A DNA stretch of 42,932 nt from Candidatus Rifleibacteriota bacterium. Lineage in GTDB: Bacteria; Riflebacteria; Ozemobacteria; Ozemobacterales; Ozemobacteraceae. A program made the translations under genes and the position numbers. Below, one piece after another: positions 24,860-32,090 of the stretch (position 1 is the stretch's first letter; each line of letters begins with the position of its first letter). Below the pieces are notes generated by a model. The model was not told where the DNA came from, did no database searches, and saw nothing but the letters and a program-made list of their open reading frames with translations. The stretch lies in assembly GCA_029564115.1 (NCBI GenBank), contig JAKQQP010000054.1, positions 1 through 42,932 on the forward strand. Direction: 5' to 3'.

Positions 24860-24906
24860 TTGACACTTTGCAGCAAATTGACGATAATAATTTTGCAATG
24901 CAGCAA
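24860..24906 (+). promoter_or_regulatory. Phasin promoter with embedded operators
   Basis: TTGACA (24860-24865), 17 bases, GATAAT (24883-24888). The perfect dyad TTTGC-A-GCAAA (24867-24877) lies in the spacer, and TTGC-AATGCA-GCAA (24893-24906) lies at the transcription start. A protein bound at either would exclude RNA polymerase. PhaR repressors of PHA granule genes bind TGC/GCA-type inverted repeats at phasin promoters, so a PhaR-like regulator encoded elsewhere is the natural candidate. Confidence 0.6.
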
Positions 24907-24966
24907 TAAGTTAAACAAAAAGATCACAAAGCCCTAAATTTTAATCTGAAAACAGGAGTTTTTAAA

Positions 24967-25281
24967 ATGAACAAATGGATGGAATTTTCAAACGAATACA
25001 CTCAGCTCATGAAAGACAATTTCCAGGTCATGACCAAATTCTGGCGCGCCAGCATGGACCAGACCTCTGGCTACAACAAAAAGAGCATGGAACTGTTTTT
25101 CGACCACATGAACCGCAATGTCGAATTCATGCACGAAATGTACAACAACACCGCGTCTTCCAACGACGAACTCAAGAATCTCTATCGCGAAAATATTGAA
25201 AAATTCAATACCCGCTTCCAGAAGATCTATGAAGAAACCGTAAAGGCCATGACTCCGAAGCACATGACCACTGAAAAGTAA
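24967..25281 (+). CDS. Phasin-like PHA granule protein
   Basis: A 104-residue, all-helical amphipathic protein (MNKWMEFSNEYTQLMKDNFQ start, rich in M, N, F and K) with no signal peptide. Such short helical proteins at the head of PHA clusters are phasins, which coat the surface of polymer granules and control their size and number. Evidence is composition, predicted helicity and position before phaB-phaC; the sequence itself does not show a diagnostic motif. SD AGGAG stands 8 bases from the ATG. The promoter with TTGC/GCAA sites makes it the most likely directly regulated gene of the locus. Confidence 0.7.
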   Translation: MNKWMEFSNEYTQLMKDNFQVMTKFWRASMDQTSGYNKKSMELFFDHMNRNVEFMHEMYNNTASSNDELKNLYRENIEKFNTRFQKIYEETVKAMTPKHMTTEK

Positions 25282-25289
25282 GATCTGCA

Positions 25290-25363
25290 GCAAACCCGGG
25301 GTCGTTTTGAACACGGCCAGCCCGCCAAAAAGGCCCCGGGTTGCAGGCATTGCAAAGCAGCAA
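25290..25363. promoter_or_regulatory. Hairpin and operator-like site between phasin and phaB genes
   Basis: The 401 bases from 25282 to 25682 hold no gene. ACCCGGGG (25294-25301) pairs with CCCCGGGT (25334-25341), without a T run, so it may be an RNA-processing or stability hairpin. At 25350-25363 TTGC-AAAGCA-GCAA matches 13 of 14 bases of the site at the phasin transcription start (24893-24906), suggesting the same regulator. No clear -35/-10 pair for phaB was found. Confidence 0.45.
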
Positions 25364-25682
25364 GGCAGCGCCGTTATTTTCCCCAGACCCGGAGCTTTGA
25401 AGCTGCAACGCGAAAAAAGCGTGCCTGCCGCAAGTGAGAATTTTCACAAGTATAGATGGTTTGGGGGTGGGTATGAGGAAGATTACAGAGCCGCCGGGCG
25501 ACCACAACGGGCGAAAACACTGAAATATTCTGGCAGTTGGCAGGATGAACGAAAGAACGAGCCGTAACAACCGGCTCTCAGGTGCAGGTGCCGCAGTTTT
25601 TTATCGCGGCAATGCAAAAACAAAATTTTAATCACAACGACGAAAAACAACCGCCGCGAGGTGGTCAGACAGGAGAAACACA

Positions 25683-26432
25683 ATGAAAAGAATGACTGGT
25701 AAAGTAGCACTCATCACCGGCGGCGCCGCCGGCATCGGGCTCAAAGCCGCAACCATTTTCGCCGAAGAAGGCGCAACCGTATATGCCCTCGACATCAGCG
25801 ACAAAGCTCTCGCAGGTCTGGCCGACGTTAAACTGTCAGCCGAAGCCACCGGCAAAATTATCGGCAAAAAAGTCGATGTATCGAGCCATGCCGACGTAAA
25901 CAGAGTCGTTGACGAAATTCACGCCGCCGAAGGCAAAATCGATTGTCTGGTAAACAACGCCGGCATCACTGCCGACGCTACCCTGATGAAGATGACCGAA
26001 GAACAGTTCGACCGCGTCATCAAAGTTAACCTCAAGGGTGTCTATCTGATGGCTCAGGCCTGTGCCGCCAAGATGACCGCAGCCGGTAAAGGCTCGATCG
26101 TCAACACCTCTTCAATCGTAGGCGTTCAGGGCAATTTCGGCCAGACCAACTATTCAGCTGCCAAAGCTGGCGTCATCGGCATGACCTATACCTGGTCACG
26201 CGAACTCGGCCGCAAAGGCGTGCGCGTTAACGCCGTAGCCCCCGGTTACACCTGGACTGAAATGCTGGCAACCGTTCCCGAAAAAGTTATCAAAATGCTT
26301 GAAGAAAAAACTCCGATGCAGCGCCTCGGCCAGCCCGATGAAGTTGCCAAGCTGTATCTGTTCCTGGCGAGCGACGAAAGTTCGTATATCACCGGTCAGG
26401 TCATCGGCGTCGACGGCGGCCTCAAACTCTGA
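25683..26432 (+). CDS. phaB: Acetoacetyl-CoA reductase (PhaB/FabG-like SDR)
   Basis: PhaB reduces acetoacetyl-CoA to (R)-3-hydroxybutyryl-CoA, normally with NADPH, in the cytoplasm. The 249-residue classical short-chain dehydrogenase has the nucleotide loop TGGAAGIG (12-19), NNAG (91-94), catalytic serine in NTSS (143-144), and YxxxK as Y157 and K161 in NYSAAK. FabG of fatty acid synthesis has the same fold; the PHA neighbours favour PhaB. SD AGGAG stands before the ATG. phaC begins 29 bases after the stop. Confidence 0.88.
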   Translation: MKRMTGKVALITGGAAGIGLKAATIFAEEGATVYALDISDKALAGLADVKLSAEATGKIIGKKVDVSSHADVNRVVDEIHAAEGKIDCLVNNAGITADATLMKMTEEQFDRVIKVNLKGVYLMAQACAAKMTAAGKGSIVNTSSIVGVQGNFGQTNYSAAKAGVIGMTYTWSRELGRKGVRVNAVAPGYTWTEMLATVPEKVIKMLEEKTPMQRLGQPDEVAKLYLFLASDESSYITGQVIGVDGGLKL

Positions 26433-26461
26433 TAAACCAGGATCAAGAAAGGTCAGAAGCA

Positions 26462-27487
26462 ATGTTCGCAAATTTAGACTCAATGGCTCAGCAACTCGAT
26501 GCGGTAAATGAGCATTTTCTGCGCCAGACCGCAGGCGAGCTCGACACTTATCCGCGTGGCATCACTCCGAGAGAAGAAGTCTGGCGGGCCGGCAACGTTT
26601 CGCTGCTGCGCTTCGAAAGCCCCGAAGGGGTAGAAGGGCAACCGATTCTGATTGTTCCTTCGTTGATCAATCGCTGGTATGTTCTCGACATTACCGAGGA
26701 AGTAAGCTTCATTCGAGAATTTGCTCAGAAACGCCCCGTCTATCTCATCGACTGGGGTTACCCCGGTGCGGAAGTCGGGCACCTGCCACTCAGTCATTAC
26801 TACCACCGCTCGATCAAACGGGCGGTAAGGTTTATGCGTCGCGAACATGGCTGTGACAAAGTCGATATGCTTGGCTACTGTATCGGCGGAACCATGGCTT
26901 ATGCTTTCAGCTGCCTCGAGCCCGATATGGTCGATCATCTCGTGCTTCTGACCGCTCCGATCGACTTCAACAACTCCGGCATCTTCGGAACTTACGCTGA
27001 ACATTTCCCCACCGAGGAATTTCTGCAGAGTATGGATGTCATGCCCGGCTGGCTGCTTGCCTTCTCGTTCCAGTTCGTGCAACCAATGGGTTCATACCAG
27101 AAAACCAAAATGTTCAAAGAAAAATTCGAGAGCAAAGGCTTCATGAAGTTGTATAATGCCATGGAACGCTGGATCGCAGATCCGGTAAGTTACCCCGGCA
27201 AAGCCTATTACCAGATGCTTACGGAACTTTACAAAGAGAACCTGCTTACCCAGGGCAAGCTCATGACTGCAGAAGGGTTGCTCGTCGACCCCGCTGCTCG
27301 ACGTGCCAAAGCTTTGATTCTCAATGCCGGCAAAGATCACATTGCACCTCTGTGCACTACCGCTTTGCCGCCAACCGACAAAGCGCAGGTCAAACAGGTC
27401 ACCATTCCTTCCGGGCACATCGGAATAACCACCGGGCGCAACAGTAAAGACGCCAGCAGAAGCGCTCTCGACTTCATAATGAACTGA
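26462..27487 (+). CDS. phaC: Class III-type PHA synthase catalytic subunit, copy 1
   Basis: PhaC polymerises (R)-3-hydroxyacyl-CoA to PHA at the granule surface. The 341-residue length and pairing with a PhaE-like gene mark class III. The lipase-box-like G-x-C-x-G-G is GYCIGG with the acyl-carrying C140; the other triad members are likely D in NAGKDH (about 293) and H in PSGHIGIT. Family landmarks VPSLINRWYVLD and YLIDWGYP are present. The next gene begins 18 bases downstream. All catalytic residues look intact, so the protein should be active if supplied with PhaE. Confidence 0.92.
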   Translation: MFANLDSMAQQLDAVNEHFLRQTAGELDTYPRGITPREEVWRAGNVSLLRFESPEGVEGQPILIVPSLINRWYVLDITEEVSFIREFAQKRPVYLIDWGYPGAEVGHLPLSHYYHRSIKRAVRFMRREHGCDKVDMLGYCIGGTMAYAFSCLEPDMVDHLVLLTAPIDFNNSGIFGTYAEHFPTEEFLQSMDVMPGWLLAFSFQFVQPMGSYQKTKMFKEKFESKGFMKLYNAMERWIADPVSYPGKAYYQMLTELYKENLLTQGKLMTAEGLLVDPAARRAKALILNAGKDHIAPLCTTALPPTDKAQVKQVTIPSGHIGITTGRNSKDASRSALDFIMN

Positions 27488-27505
27488 AAAGCAAGGAGAC
27501 AGAAA

Positions 27506-27874
27506 ATGTTTAATATGGGCGAAGATATGATGAAACAATGGGCCAGCAACTGGGAAAAGCTGATGGGCGACCAACTCGAAAAGCTTGTTACCAACGAAAA
27601 ATTCATCGGTGAAATGTCAAAATCGATTGCCGCCACCATGACCGGCAAAGCAATGTATTCAAAAATGCTTGACGAACAAATGGCTGCGATGAATCTTCCG
27701 TCGAGAACCGACATTGTCAAAATAATGCAGAAGCTTACCGACCTCGAAGAGCGCCTGGTAGACCTCACCGAAAAATTCGAAGATTATGTCGAAGCTCAGA
27801 ACAGCAAACCTGCTGCTCAAGCTGCGCCGCAAGTTTCGAATCATGAAGGCAAAGGCAAAAAGCACAAAAAATAG
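27506..27874 (+). CDS. Very short PhaE-like PHA synthase partner
   Basis: A 122-residue helical protein. Residues 64-95 (MNLPSRTDIVKIMQKLTDLE...) match the conserved C-terminal motif of class III synthase subunit PhaE (N-x-P-T/S-R-x-E/D-x-D followed by a coiled coil), whereas ordinary PhaE has about 340 residues. The last residues are a lysine-rich tail (GKGKKHKK) that could bind DNA or polymer granules. Between the two phaC genes, it is the best candidate activator of both. It could also be read as a phasin. SD AAGGAG precedes the ATG. Confidence 0.65.
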   Translation: MFNMGEDMMKQWASNWEKLMGDQLEKLVTNEKFIGEMSKSIAATMTGKAMYSKMLDEQMAAMNLPSRTDIVKIMQKLTDLEERLVDLTEKFEDYVEAQNSKPAAQAAPQVSNHEGKGKKHKK

Positions 27875-27926
27875 TTTTGCTGGTCAATAAACTGGACTTA
27901 AGAACCTGTCGGTCTTAAAATTCAGA

Positions 27927-27946
27927 TTATGCAGCAGCCTGCATAA
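27927..27946. promoter_or_regulatory. Inverted repeat upstream of the second phaC
   Basis: TTATGCAG-CAGC-CTGCATAA is a perfect 8-base dyad in the 97-base gap before phaC copy 2. It contains TGC/GCA cores like the other candidate operators, and no T run follows, so an operator or processing hairpin is more likely than a terminator. Confidence 0.45.
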
Positions 27947-27971
27947 ATCACATCGACAGGAAGAGAGAACC

Positions 27972-29039
27972 ATGGCCAAGGAAAAAGAGTTAAAAGAAAC
28001 GCCCGACGAATACCGTGAAATGGTTTCGCGCTCGGTTCTGAAGAATTATACCGAAACCGATCGCCGCCGTCTCGGCATGGAGCCTACCCGCAAGACTCCG
28101 GTTTACCGGCAGGCCTCCTGGACTCTTTTTCGCTGCGGCGACGACTTCAAGTCAGATTTTAACCCGGTGGTCATCGTACCTTCGCTGATCAACCGCAACT
28201 ACATCATGGATCTGTTGCCGGGGCACTCTCTTATCGAACAGTTGAAAGCCAGCGGGCTCGACGTCTTCATAATCGACTGGGGCGACCCGGACCCGGGCAT
28301 GGGCCAGTGTGGCTTCGATCATTACATCAGTGTCTGGATTCGCAGAGCCATTCGTCAGGTCAAAAAAATCACCGGCTGCAAAAAAGTGCAACTGGCCGGG
28401 CAATGCATCGGTGGTATGATGGCGACTCTTTATGCATCACACCCCGAGCTGCGCAAAGATCTCAGCAGCCTGTTTCTATTGACGGCTCCGATTGACCTGG
28501 CAGATTCGGGTCTGCTTGCCAACTGGACCGGCACCGAAGGCTTCGACGTCGAAAAAATGACTGCAGCTTACCAGGGAATCGTGCCAGCGCAGTTTTTTCA
28601 CGCTTCTTTCCCGCTGCTCGACCCGCGCAATCAGTTGAGCAAATATCGCAGACTGCTTGAAAATTTCGAGATGCCCGGCTTCAAAGAAATCTGGGAGGCC
28701 CTCGACATCTGGGGCAGTGACAATGTTGATTTCACCAAAAAGGCTTTTACCGAACTGATCAGCACATTTTATCAGGAAAATGCCTTTTACAAGGGCAACT
28801 TTACGGTCATGGGCGAAAAGGTCGATTATAAAGACATTGATATTCCGGTATTGAGCCTTGTTGCCCGTGATGATCATGTGTTCAATGAAAAAGCGGCAAA
28901 AGCGATTCAGAAATGCAAAGCGGCAAAAAAAGGCAAACTCGACTATCACGTCATTCCGGCCGGGCATGTATCTCTCATCGCGGCTCATCCGGTTAGAATC
29001 ACGACCTATGCTCTGATCAAAGAATTTTTGACCAGATAA
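27972..29039 (+). CDS. phaC: Class III-type PHA synthase, copy 2
   Basis: A 355-residue paralogue of the first synthase with the same landmarks: VPSLINRNYIMD, FIIDWGDP, the nucleophile box GQCIGG (C145), an aspartate in VARDDHVF and a histidine in PAGHVSLI. It has an N-terminal extension of about 30 residues rich in K, E and R compared with copy 1. Because both have complete triads, they may form a mixed complex or make polymers of different chain length. The gap to phaE-like is 97 bases with a dyad, so it may be controlled separately. phaA follows after 22 bases. Confidence 0.9.
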   Translation: MAKEKELKETPDEYREMVSRSVLKNYTETDRRRLGMEPTRKTPVYRQASWTLFRCGDDFKSDFNPVVIVPSLINRNYIMDLLPGHSLIEQLKASGLDVFIIDWGDPDPGMGQCGFDHYISVWIRRAIRQVKKITGCKKVQLAGQCIGGMMATLYASHPELRKDLSSLFLLTAPIDLADSGLLANWTGTEGFDVEKMTAAYQGIVPAQFFHASFPLLDPRNQLSKYRRLLENFEMPGFKEIWEALDIWGSDNVDFTKKAFTELISTFYQENAFYKGNFTVMGEKVDYKDIDIPVLSLVARDDHVFNEKAAKAIQKCKAAKKGKLDYHVIPAGHVSLIAAHPVRITTYALIKEFLTR

Positions 29040-29061
29040 TACATTCACAAGGAGCAGAAAA

Positions 29062-30246
29062 ATGACTGAAGTATTTATCGTTGGCGCAGCCAGAACCGCA
29101 ATCGGCGCTCTCATGGGCACTCTCAAGAGCGTTCCCGCCCACAAACTGGGCAGTGTTGTCATCAAGGCCGCTCTCGAACGCGCCGGGGTCAAACCCGACC
29201 AGATAGATGAAGTAATCATGGGTAACGTGCTGATGGCCGGTCAGGGCCAGGGCCCGGGCCGCCAGGCTGCTATGGGCGCCGGCGTTCCCGAAACCGTTCC
29301 CGCCTGGGCAATCAACCAGCTTTGCGGCTCAGGCCTCAAAACTATCGCCCTCGCCGTCGACGCCATCAGAACCGGTGAATCTCAGTGCATCGTCGCCGGT
29401 GGCATGGAAAGCATGAGCGGCGCCCCTCACCTCGCCGATCTGCGCAACGGCACCACTCTCGGCAACGTCACCTTTAAAGATTCAACTGTCTGGGATGGCC
29501 TGACCGACGTTTTTTCGGGCGAACATATGGGCATGACCGCCGAGTGGCTTGCCGATGAGCTTGGTATCAGCCGCGAAGAAATGGACAAGTTTGCCGCCGA
29601 AAGCCAGAAGCGCGTTGCCGCCGCCTGGGAAGCCGGAAAATTCGATGACGAAATCGTTCCGGTCGAAATCCCGCAGCGCAAGGGCGACCCGATCGTGTTC
29701 AAAAAAGACGAACATTTCCGAGTCGGTACAACTTTTGAAACTTTGAGCAAACTTAAACCCGCCTTCAAAAAAGACGGCAGCGTCACCGCCGGTAACGCAT
29801 CGGGCATCAATGACGGCGCCGCTGCTGTTGTCGTCGCCTCAGCCGAATTTGTAAAAAAGCACAATTTAAAACCAATCGCCAGAATCGTCGCACACGCGAC
29901 TACTGGTCTGAATCCTTCAAGAATGGGTCTTGGCCCGGTTTCTGCAACGCAGAAAGCTCTTGCCAAAGCCGGCTGGAAAGTCAGCGATCTTGACCGCGTC
30001 GAAGCCAACGAAGCTTTCGCCGTTCAGTCGCTCGGCGTCATTAAACAGCTCGGTTTCGACCCGGCAAAAACGAATGTCAATGGCGGAGCCATCGCTCTCG
30101 GTCACCCCATCGGTGCTTCCGGTGCCAGAGTATTGGTAACGCTGCTGTATGAAATGATGCACGCCAACGCCGGCAAAGGCCTCGCCACTCTCTGCGTAGG
30201 TGGCGGCATGGGCGTTGCCATGGCAGTCGAGCGCATCAAGGCTTGA
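29062..30246 (+). CDS. phaA: Acetyl-CoA acetyltransferase (beta-ketothiolase)
   Basis: PhaA condenses two acetyl-CoA to acetoacetyl-CoA, the first step of PHB synthesis. The 394-residue protein is a classic biosynthetic thiolase: nucleophile C88 in NQLCGSGLK, H348 in GHPIGASGA and C378 in CVGGGMG. SD AAGGAG is 7 bases before the ATG. It is the last gene of the cluster, before a strong terminator. A role in beta-oxidation is possible but the neighbours favour PHB. Confidence 0.94.
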   Translation: MTEVFIVGAARTAIGALMGTLKSVPAHKLGSVVIKAALERAGVKPDQIDEVIMGNVLMAGQGQGPGRQAAMGAGVPETVPAWAINQLCGSGLKTIALAVDAIRTGESQCIVAGGMESMSGAPHLADLRNGTTLGNVTFKDSTVWDGLTDVFSGEHMGMTAEWLADELGISREEMDKFAAESQKRVAAAWEAGKFDDEIVPVEIPQRKGDPIVFKKDEHFRVGTTFETLSKLKPAFKKDGSVTAGNASGINDGAAAVVVASAEFVKKHNLKPIARIVAHATTGLNPSRMGLGPVSATQKALAKAGWKVSDLDRVEANEAFAVQSLGVIKQLGFDPAKTNVNGGAIALGHPIGASGARVLVTLLYEMMHANAGKGLATLCVGGGMGVAMAVERIKA

Positions 30247-30295
30247 TTCCTTTCCTTGCCTCTGTGCGGCGTCATTAACCGCGCAGACCTTCCGG

Positions 30296-30329
30296 GCCTG
30301 GGGATTCTTTCCCGGGCTGTCTTTTTTTT
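30296..30329 (+). terminator. Intrinsic terminator of the PHB cluster
   Basis: GCCTGGGGA pairs with TTCCCGGGC around TTCT (two wobble pairs), and after TGTC comes a run of eight T. A second small hairpin (CTGTGCGG with CCGCGCAG) precedes it at about 30261-30286. Confidence 0.82.
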
Positions 30330-30422
30330 AGAACTATTCATTGATTGGCCAATTAGCAATTGTGCTTAACTGGTTATCTTTTTAAGGGGCAGCTTCGGCC
30401 TATCAGCCGGGCGTCGCTTTCC

Positions 30423-30736
30423 GCCCTCCTGGCTCACGCGACATAAAAGCCTCCTGCTTAAATGCTTTTTTGCTGACAGGAGGTCAGCAATACTCGGCAG
30501 CATCAGGATAGATGCTGCCGGGTGCTCCAGCTTAATTTGTTCTTAAGTTTTCGCTCAGCAGAACCGCTCTATCCTGCGCGGTTCTGCATAAGCACATCCT
30601 GTGCAAAACAAGCTTCTGAAAAAGGCCATGGCGCGCACATTCCTGTTGCGCCATGCCATAACCGCCATCCTGGCGTAACAATCCCGTTTGGCACACGAGG
30701 TGCTTATGCGCGGCCGCCACAGGATTGGCACGGCCG
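30423..30736 (-). ncRNA. Array of AGGA-loop hairpins, candidate CsrA-binding RNA
   Basis: Within 314 bases without a gene lie at least nine hairpins. On the minus strand six expose GGA in the loop: 30663-30675 (CGCCA-GGA-TGGCG), 30627-30655 (inner ACA-GGAA-TGT), 30592-30604 (GCACA-GGA-TGTGC), 30558-30587 (10-pair stem, loop GCAGGATAGA), 30447-30459 (AAGC-AGGAG-GCTT) and 30423-30433 (GCC-AGGAG-GGC). Three show it on the plus strand: 30471-30489 (loop AGGAG), 30495-30520 (10-pair stem, loop AGGATA) and 30716-30729 (loop CAGGAT). CsrA/RsmA binds ANGGA in hairpin loops, and CsrB, CsrC, RsmY and RsmZ repeat this. No promoter or terminator for a minus-strand transcript was found, so strand and function are open. 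Confidence 0.45.
30586..30709. repeat. 10-base long-range inverted repeat within the hairpin array
   Basis: GCATAAGCAC (30586-30595) is perfectly complementary to GTGCTTATGC (30700-30709), enclosing the hairpins at 30627 and 30663. It competes with the small hairpin at 30592, so the region could switch between two folds. Confidence 0.7.
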
Positions 30737-30805
30737 TGCCTTCTCGCCTCGCAATTTTGTAAGTGAGGATTTCTGTATTTAGCCAAAGAGTTGCGACTTT
30801 TTAGC

Positions 30806-30858
30806 TTGACTTTTAGATTCATATTAAATACTTTAATATTAAAGCATTTAATATGAAT
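30806..30858 (+). promoter_or_regulatory. marR promoter and large operator dyad
   Basis: TTGACT (30806-30811) is a -35 candidate; the -10 must lie in the AT-rich DNA after it. A 42-base inverted repeat covers this: ATTCATATTAAAT (30817-30829) with ATTTAATATGAAT (30846-30858), and inside it CTTTAAT with ATTAAAG, with a single mismatch pair between. It would bind a MarR-type dimer (or two) and shut off marR and azoR, giving autorepression. Confidence 0.65.
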
Positions 30859-30874
30859 GGAGTTGAACTTAGAA

Positions 30875-31342
30875 ATGAGTACTCACTACAAAGGCACGAA
30901 GGAAGAGGTCAGCGCTCTCGACTGCTTTATCAAGCTGCTGCGCGCCTCTGAATCGGTCAATGCCGCTGCGGTGAGGCAGATTCAGGCCAATGGTCTGACC
31001 GAAAGCCAGTTCGGGGTTCTTGAAGCCCTGCTGCACCTCGGCACTCTCAATCAGAACCAGCTGGCCGGCAAGATTCTCAAAAGCGGCGGCAATATCACGC
31101 TGGTCATCGATAACCTGCTCAAGCACGGGCTGGTTGTCAAAGAAAAACGCAGCGATGACCGCCGCTGTTACTGGATCAGTCTCAGTGGCCGCGGCAAAGA
31201 GCTTATCAGCCGAATTTTCCCGGAACATGTTAGAATAATTACTGAGAGATTTGCGGCACTTAATTCAGAAGAACAGAAGCAACTGGCGCTGCTCTGCCGC
31301 AAACTGGGCACCGCCGCCAACAAACAGGAGGAAGAAAAATGA
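30875..31342 (+). CDS. MarR-family transcriptional regulator
   Basis: A 155-residue winged-helix repressor: N-terminal dimer helix (MSTHYKGTKEEVSALDCFIK), DNA-binding helix-turn-helix in LNQNQLAGKILKSGGNITLV and wing KRSDDRRCYWISLS with the typical D-x-R. MarR proteins leave DNA on binding phenolic or quinone ligands or on cysteine oxidation; a cysteine is present in the wing (RRCYW). I prefer the ATG at 30875 because MSTHYKGTxEE is the usual N-terminus and GGAG lies 12 bases upstream; an ATG at 30857 overlaps the dyad. Its stop overlaps the azoreductase start by 4 bases, as in quinone-sensing MarR/azoreductase pairs (MhqR, YodB). Confidence 0.9.
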   Translation: MSTHYKGTKEEVSALDCFIKLLRASESVNAAAVRQIQANGLTESQFGVLEALLHLGTLNQNQLAGKILKSGGNITLVIDNLLKHGLVVKEKRSDDRRCYWISLSGRGKELISRIFPEHVRIITERFAALNSEEQKQLALLCRKLGTAANKQEEEK

Positions 31343-31965
31343 AAAAGGTACTTCACATCGTTGCCAGCCCGAGAGGCTCGAGCTCACGCACTCTACGCAT
31401 CGCTGACTCTCTGCTCAAAAAGATCGGCAAACAGTTTCCCGGTGCCACAATCGATACGCTCGACGTTTTTGCCGAAAAACTACCCGAAATGAATATAACC
31501 CGCGTCAAAGGCAAATATATGCTGATGAGCGGTCAGGAACTCAGTGGCGACGCCGTCGCCGCCTGGGAAGAAATCAAAGCCCACATTGCCCGTTTTCTCG
31601 CCGCCGACATCATCGTCATCTCAACCCCGATGTGGAACTTTGGCATTCCCTACCGGCTGAAACATTACATCGACGTGGTCTGGCAACCCGGATTCATGTT
31701 CAAATACACCGAAAACGGCCCTGTCGGCCTCGCTGCCGGCCGCAAGGTCTTCGTCGTTTCGACACGCGGCGGCGACTACAGCCCGGGTACCCCGGCCGAA
31801 CCCTACGACCAGATCACACCCTATCTTAAAACCGTTCTCGGCTGGGCCGGCATCACCGACCTGACCTTCATCAGTGCCCAGCCAATGGACGCCAACACTG
31901 AAGACGGCCGCGAAGCCAAGATCAAAGAAGCCATCGCCGGCATCGATTCTCTCAACCTCGCCTGA
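31339..31965 (+). CDS. azoR: FMN-dependent NADH-azoreductase/quinone reductase
   Basis: The 208-residue flavodoxin-like protein has the AzoR landmarks: KVLHIVASPRGSSSRT for FMN phosphate binding, TPMWNFGIPYRLKHYIDVV (about 96-114) and VVSTRGGDYS (about 136-145). AzoR reduces quinones and azo dyes by two electrons, protecting against electrophile stress. It is in an operon with the MarR regulator, which likely senses the substrate. A terminator follows 10 bases after the stop. Confidence 0.93.
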   Translation: MKKVLHIVASPRGSSSRTLRIADSLLKKIGKQFPGATIDTLDVFAEKLPEMNITRVKGKYMLMSGQELSGDAVAAWEEIKAHIARFLAADIIVISTPMWNFGIPYRLKHYIDVVWQPGFMFKYTENGPVGLAAGRKVFVVSTRGGDYSPGTPAEPYDQITPYLKTVLGWAGITDLTFISAQPMDANTEDGREAKIKEAIAGIDSLNLA

Positions 31966-31975
31966 TCTCTAAAGA

Positions 31976-32020
31976 AAACCCCGGGTATGTCTGTCAACCG
32001 ACGGCATACCCGGGGTTTTT
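31976..32020 (+). terminator. Intrinsic terminator of the marR-azoR operon
   Basis: AAAACCCCGGGTATG pairs with CATACCCGGGGTTTT around a 15-base loop, ending in TTTTT. The A run on the left also makes it usable on the minus strand. Confidence 0.92.
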
Positions 32021-32090
32021 ATCAAACAGGCATTCCCGCTGACGAAGAAAAATTTTCGGCAGTCCAGAATTATGACATAACTGTAAGAGG

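Noticed and set aside
25205..25570. Long minus-strand frame between phasin and phaB genes
   Set aside because: It overlaps the phasin gene, has no SD and encodes no recognisable protein.
30423..30736. CRISPR array or integron attC sites as explanation of the repeats
   Set aside because: There is no constant direct repeat with regular spacers, and no attC core sites or integrase; stems differ while only loops are shared.
30532..30822. 96-codon frame on the minus strand (and a similar one on the plus strand) across the hairpin array
   Set aside because: Both frames run through all the hairpins with no SD, odd composition and no family pattern; the repeated palindromes explain the sequence better than coding.
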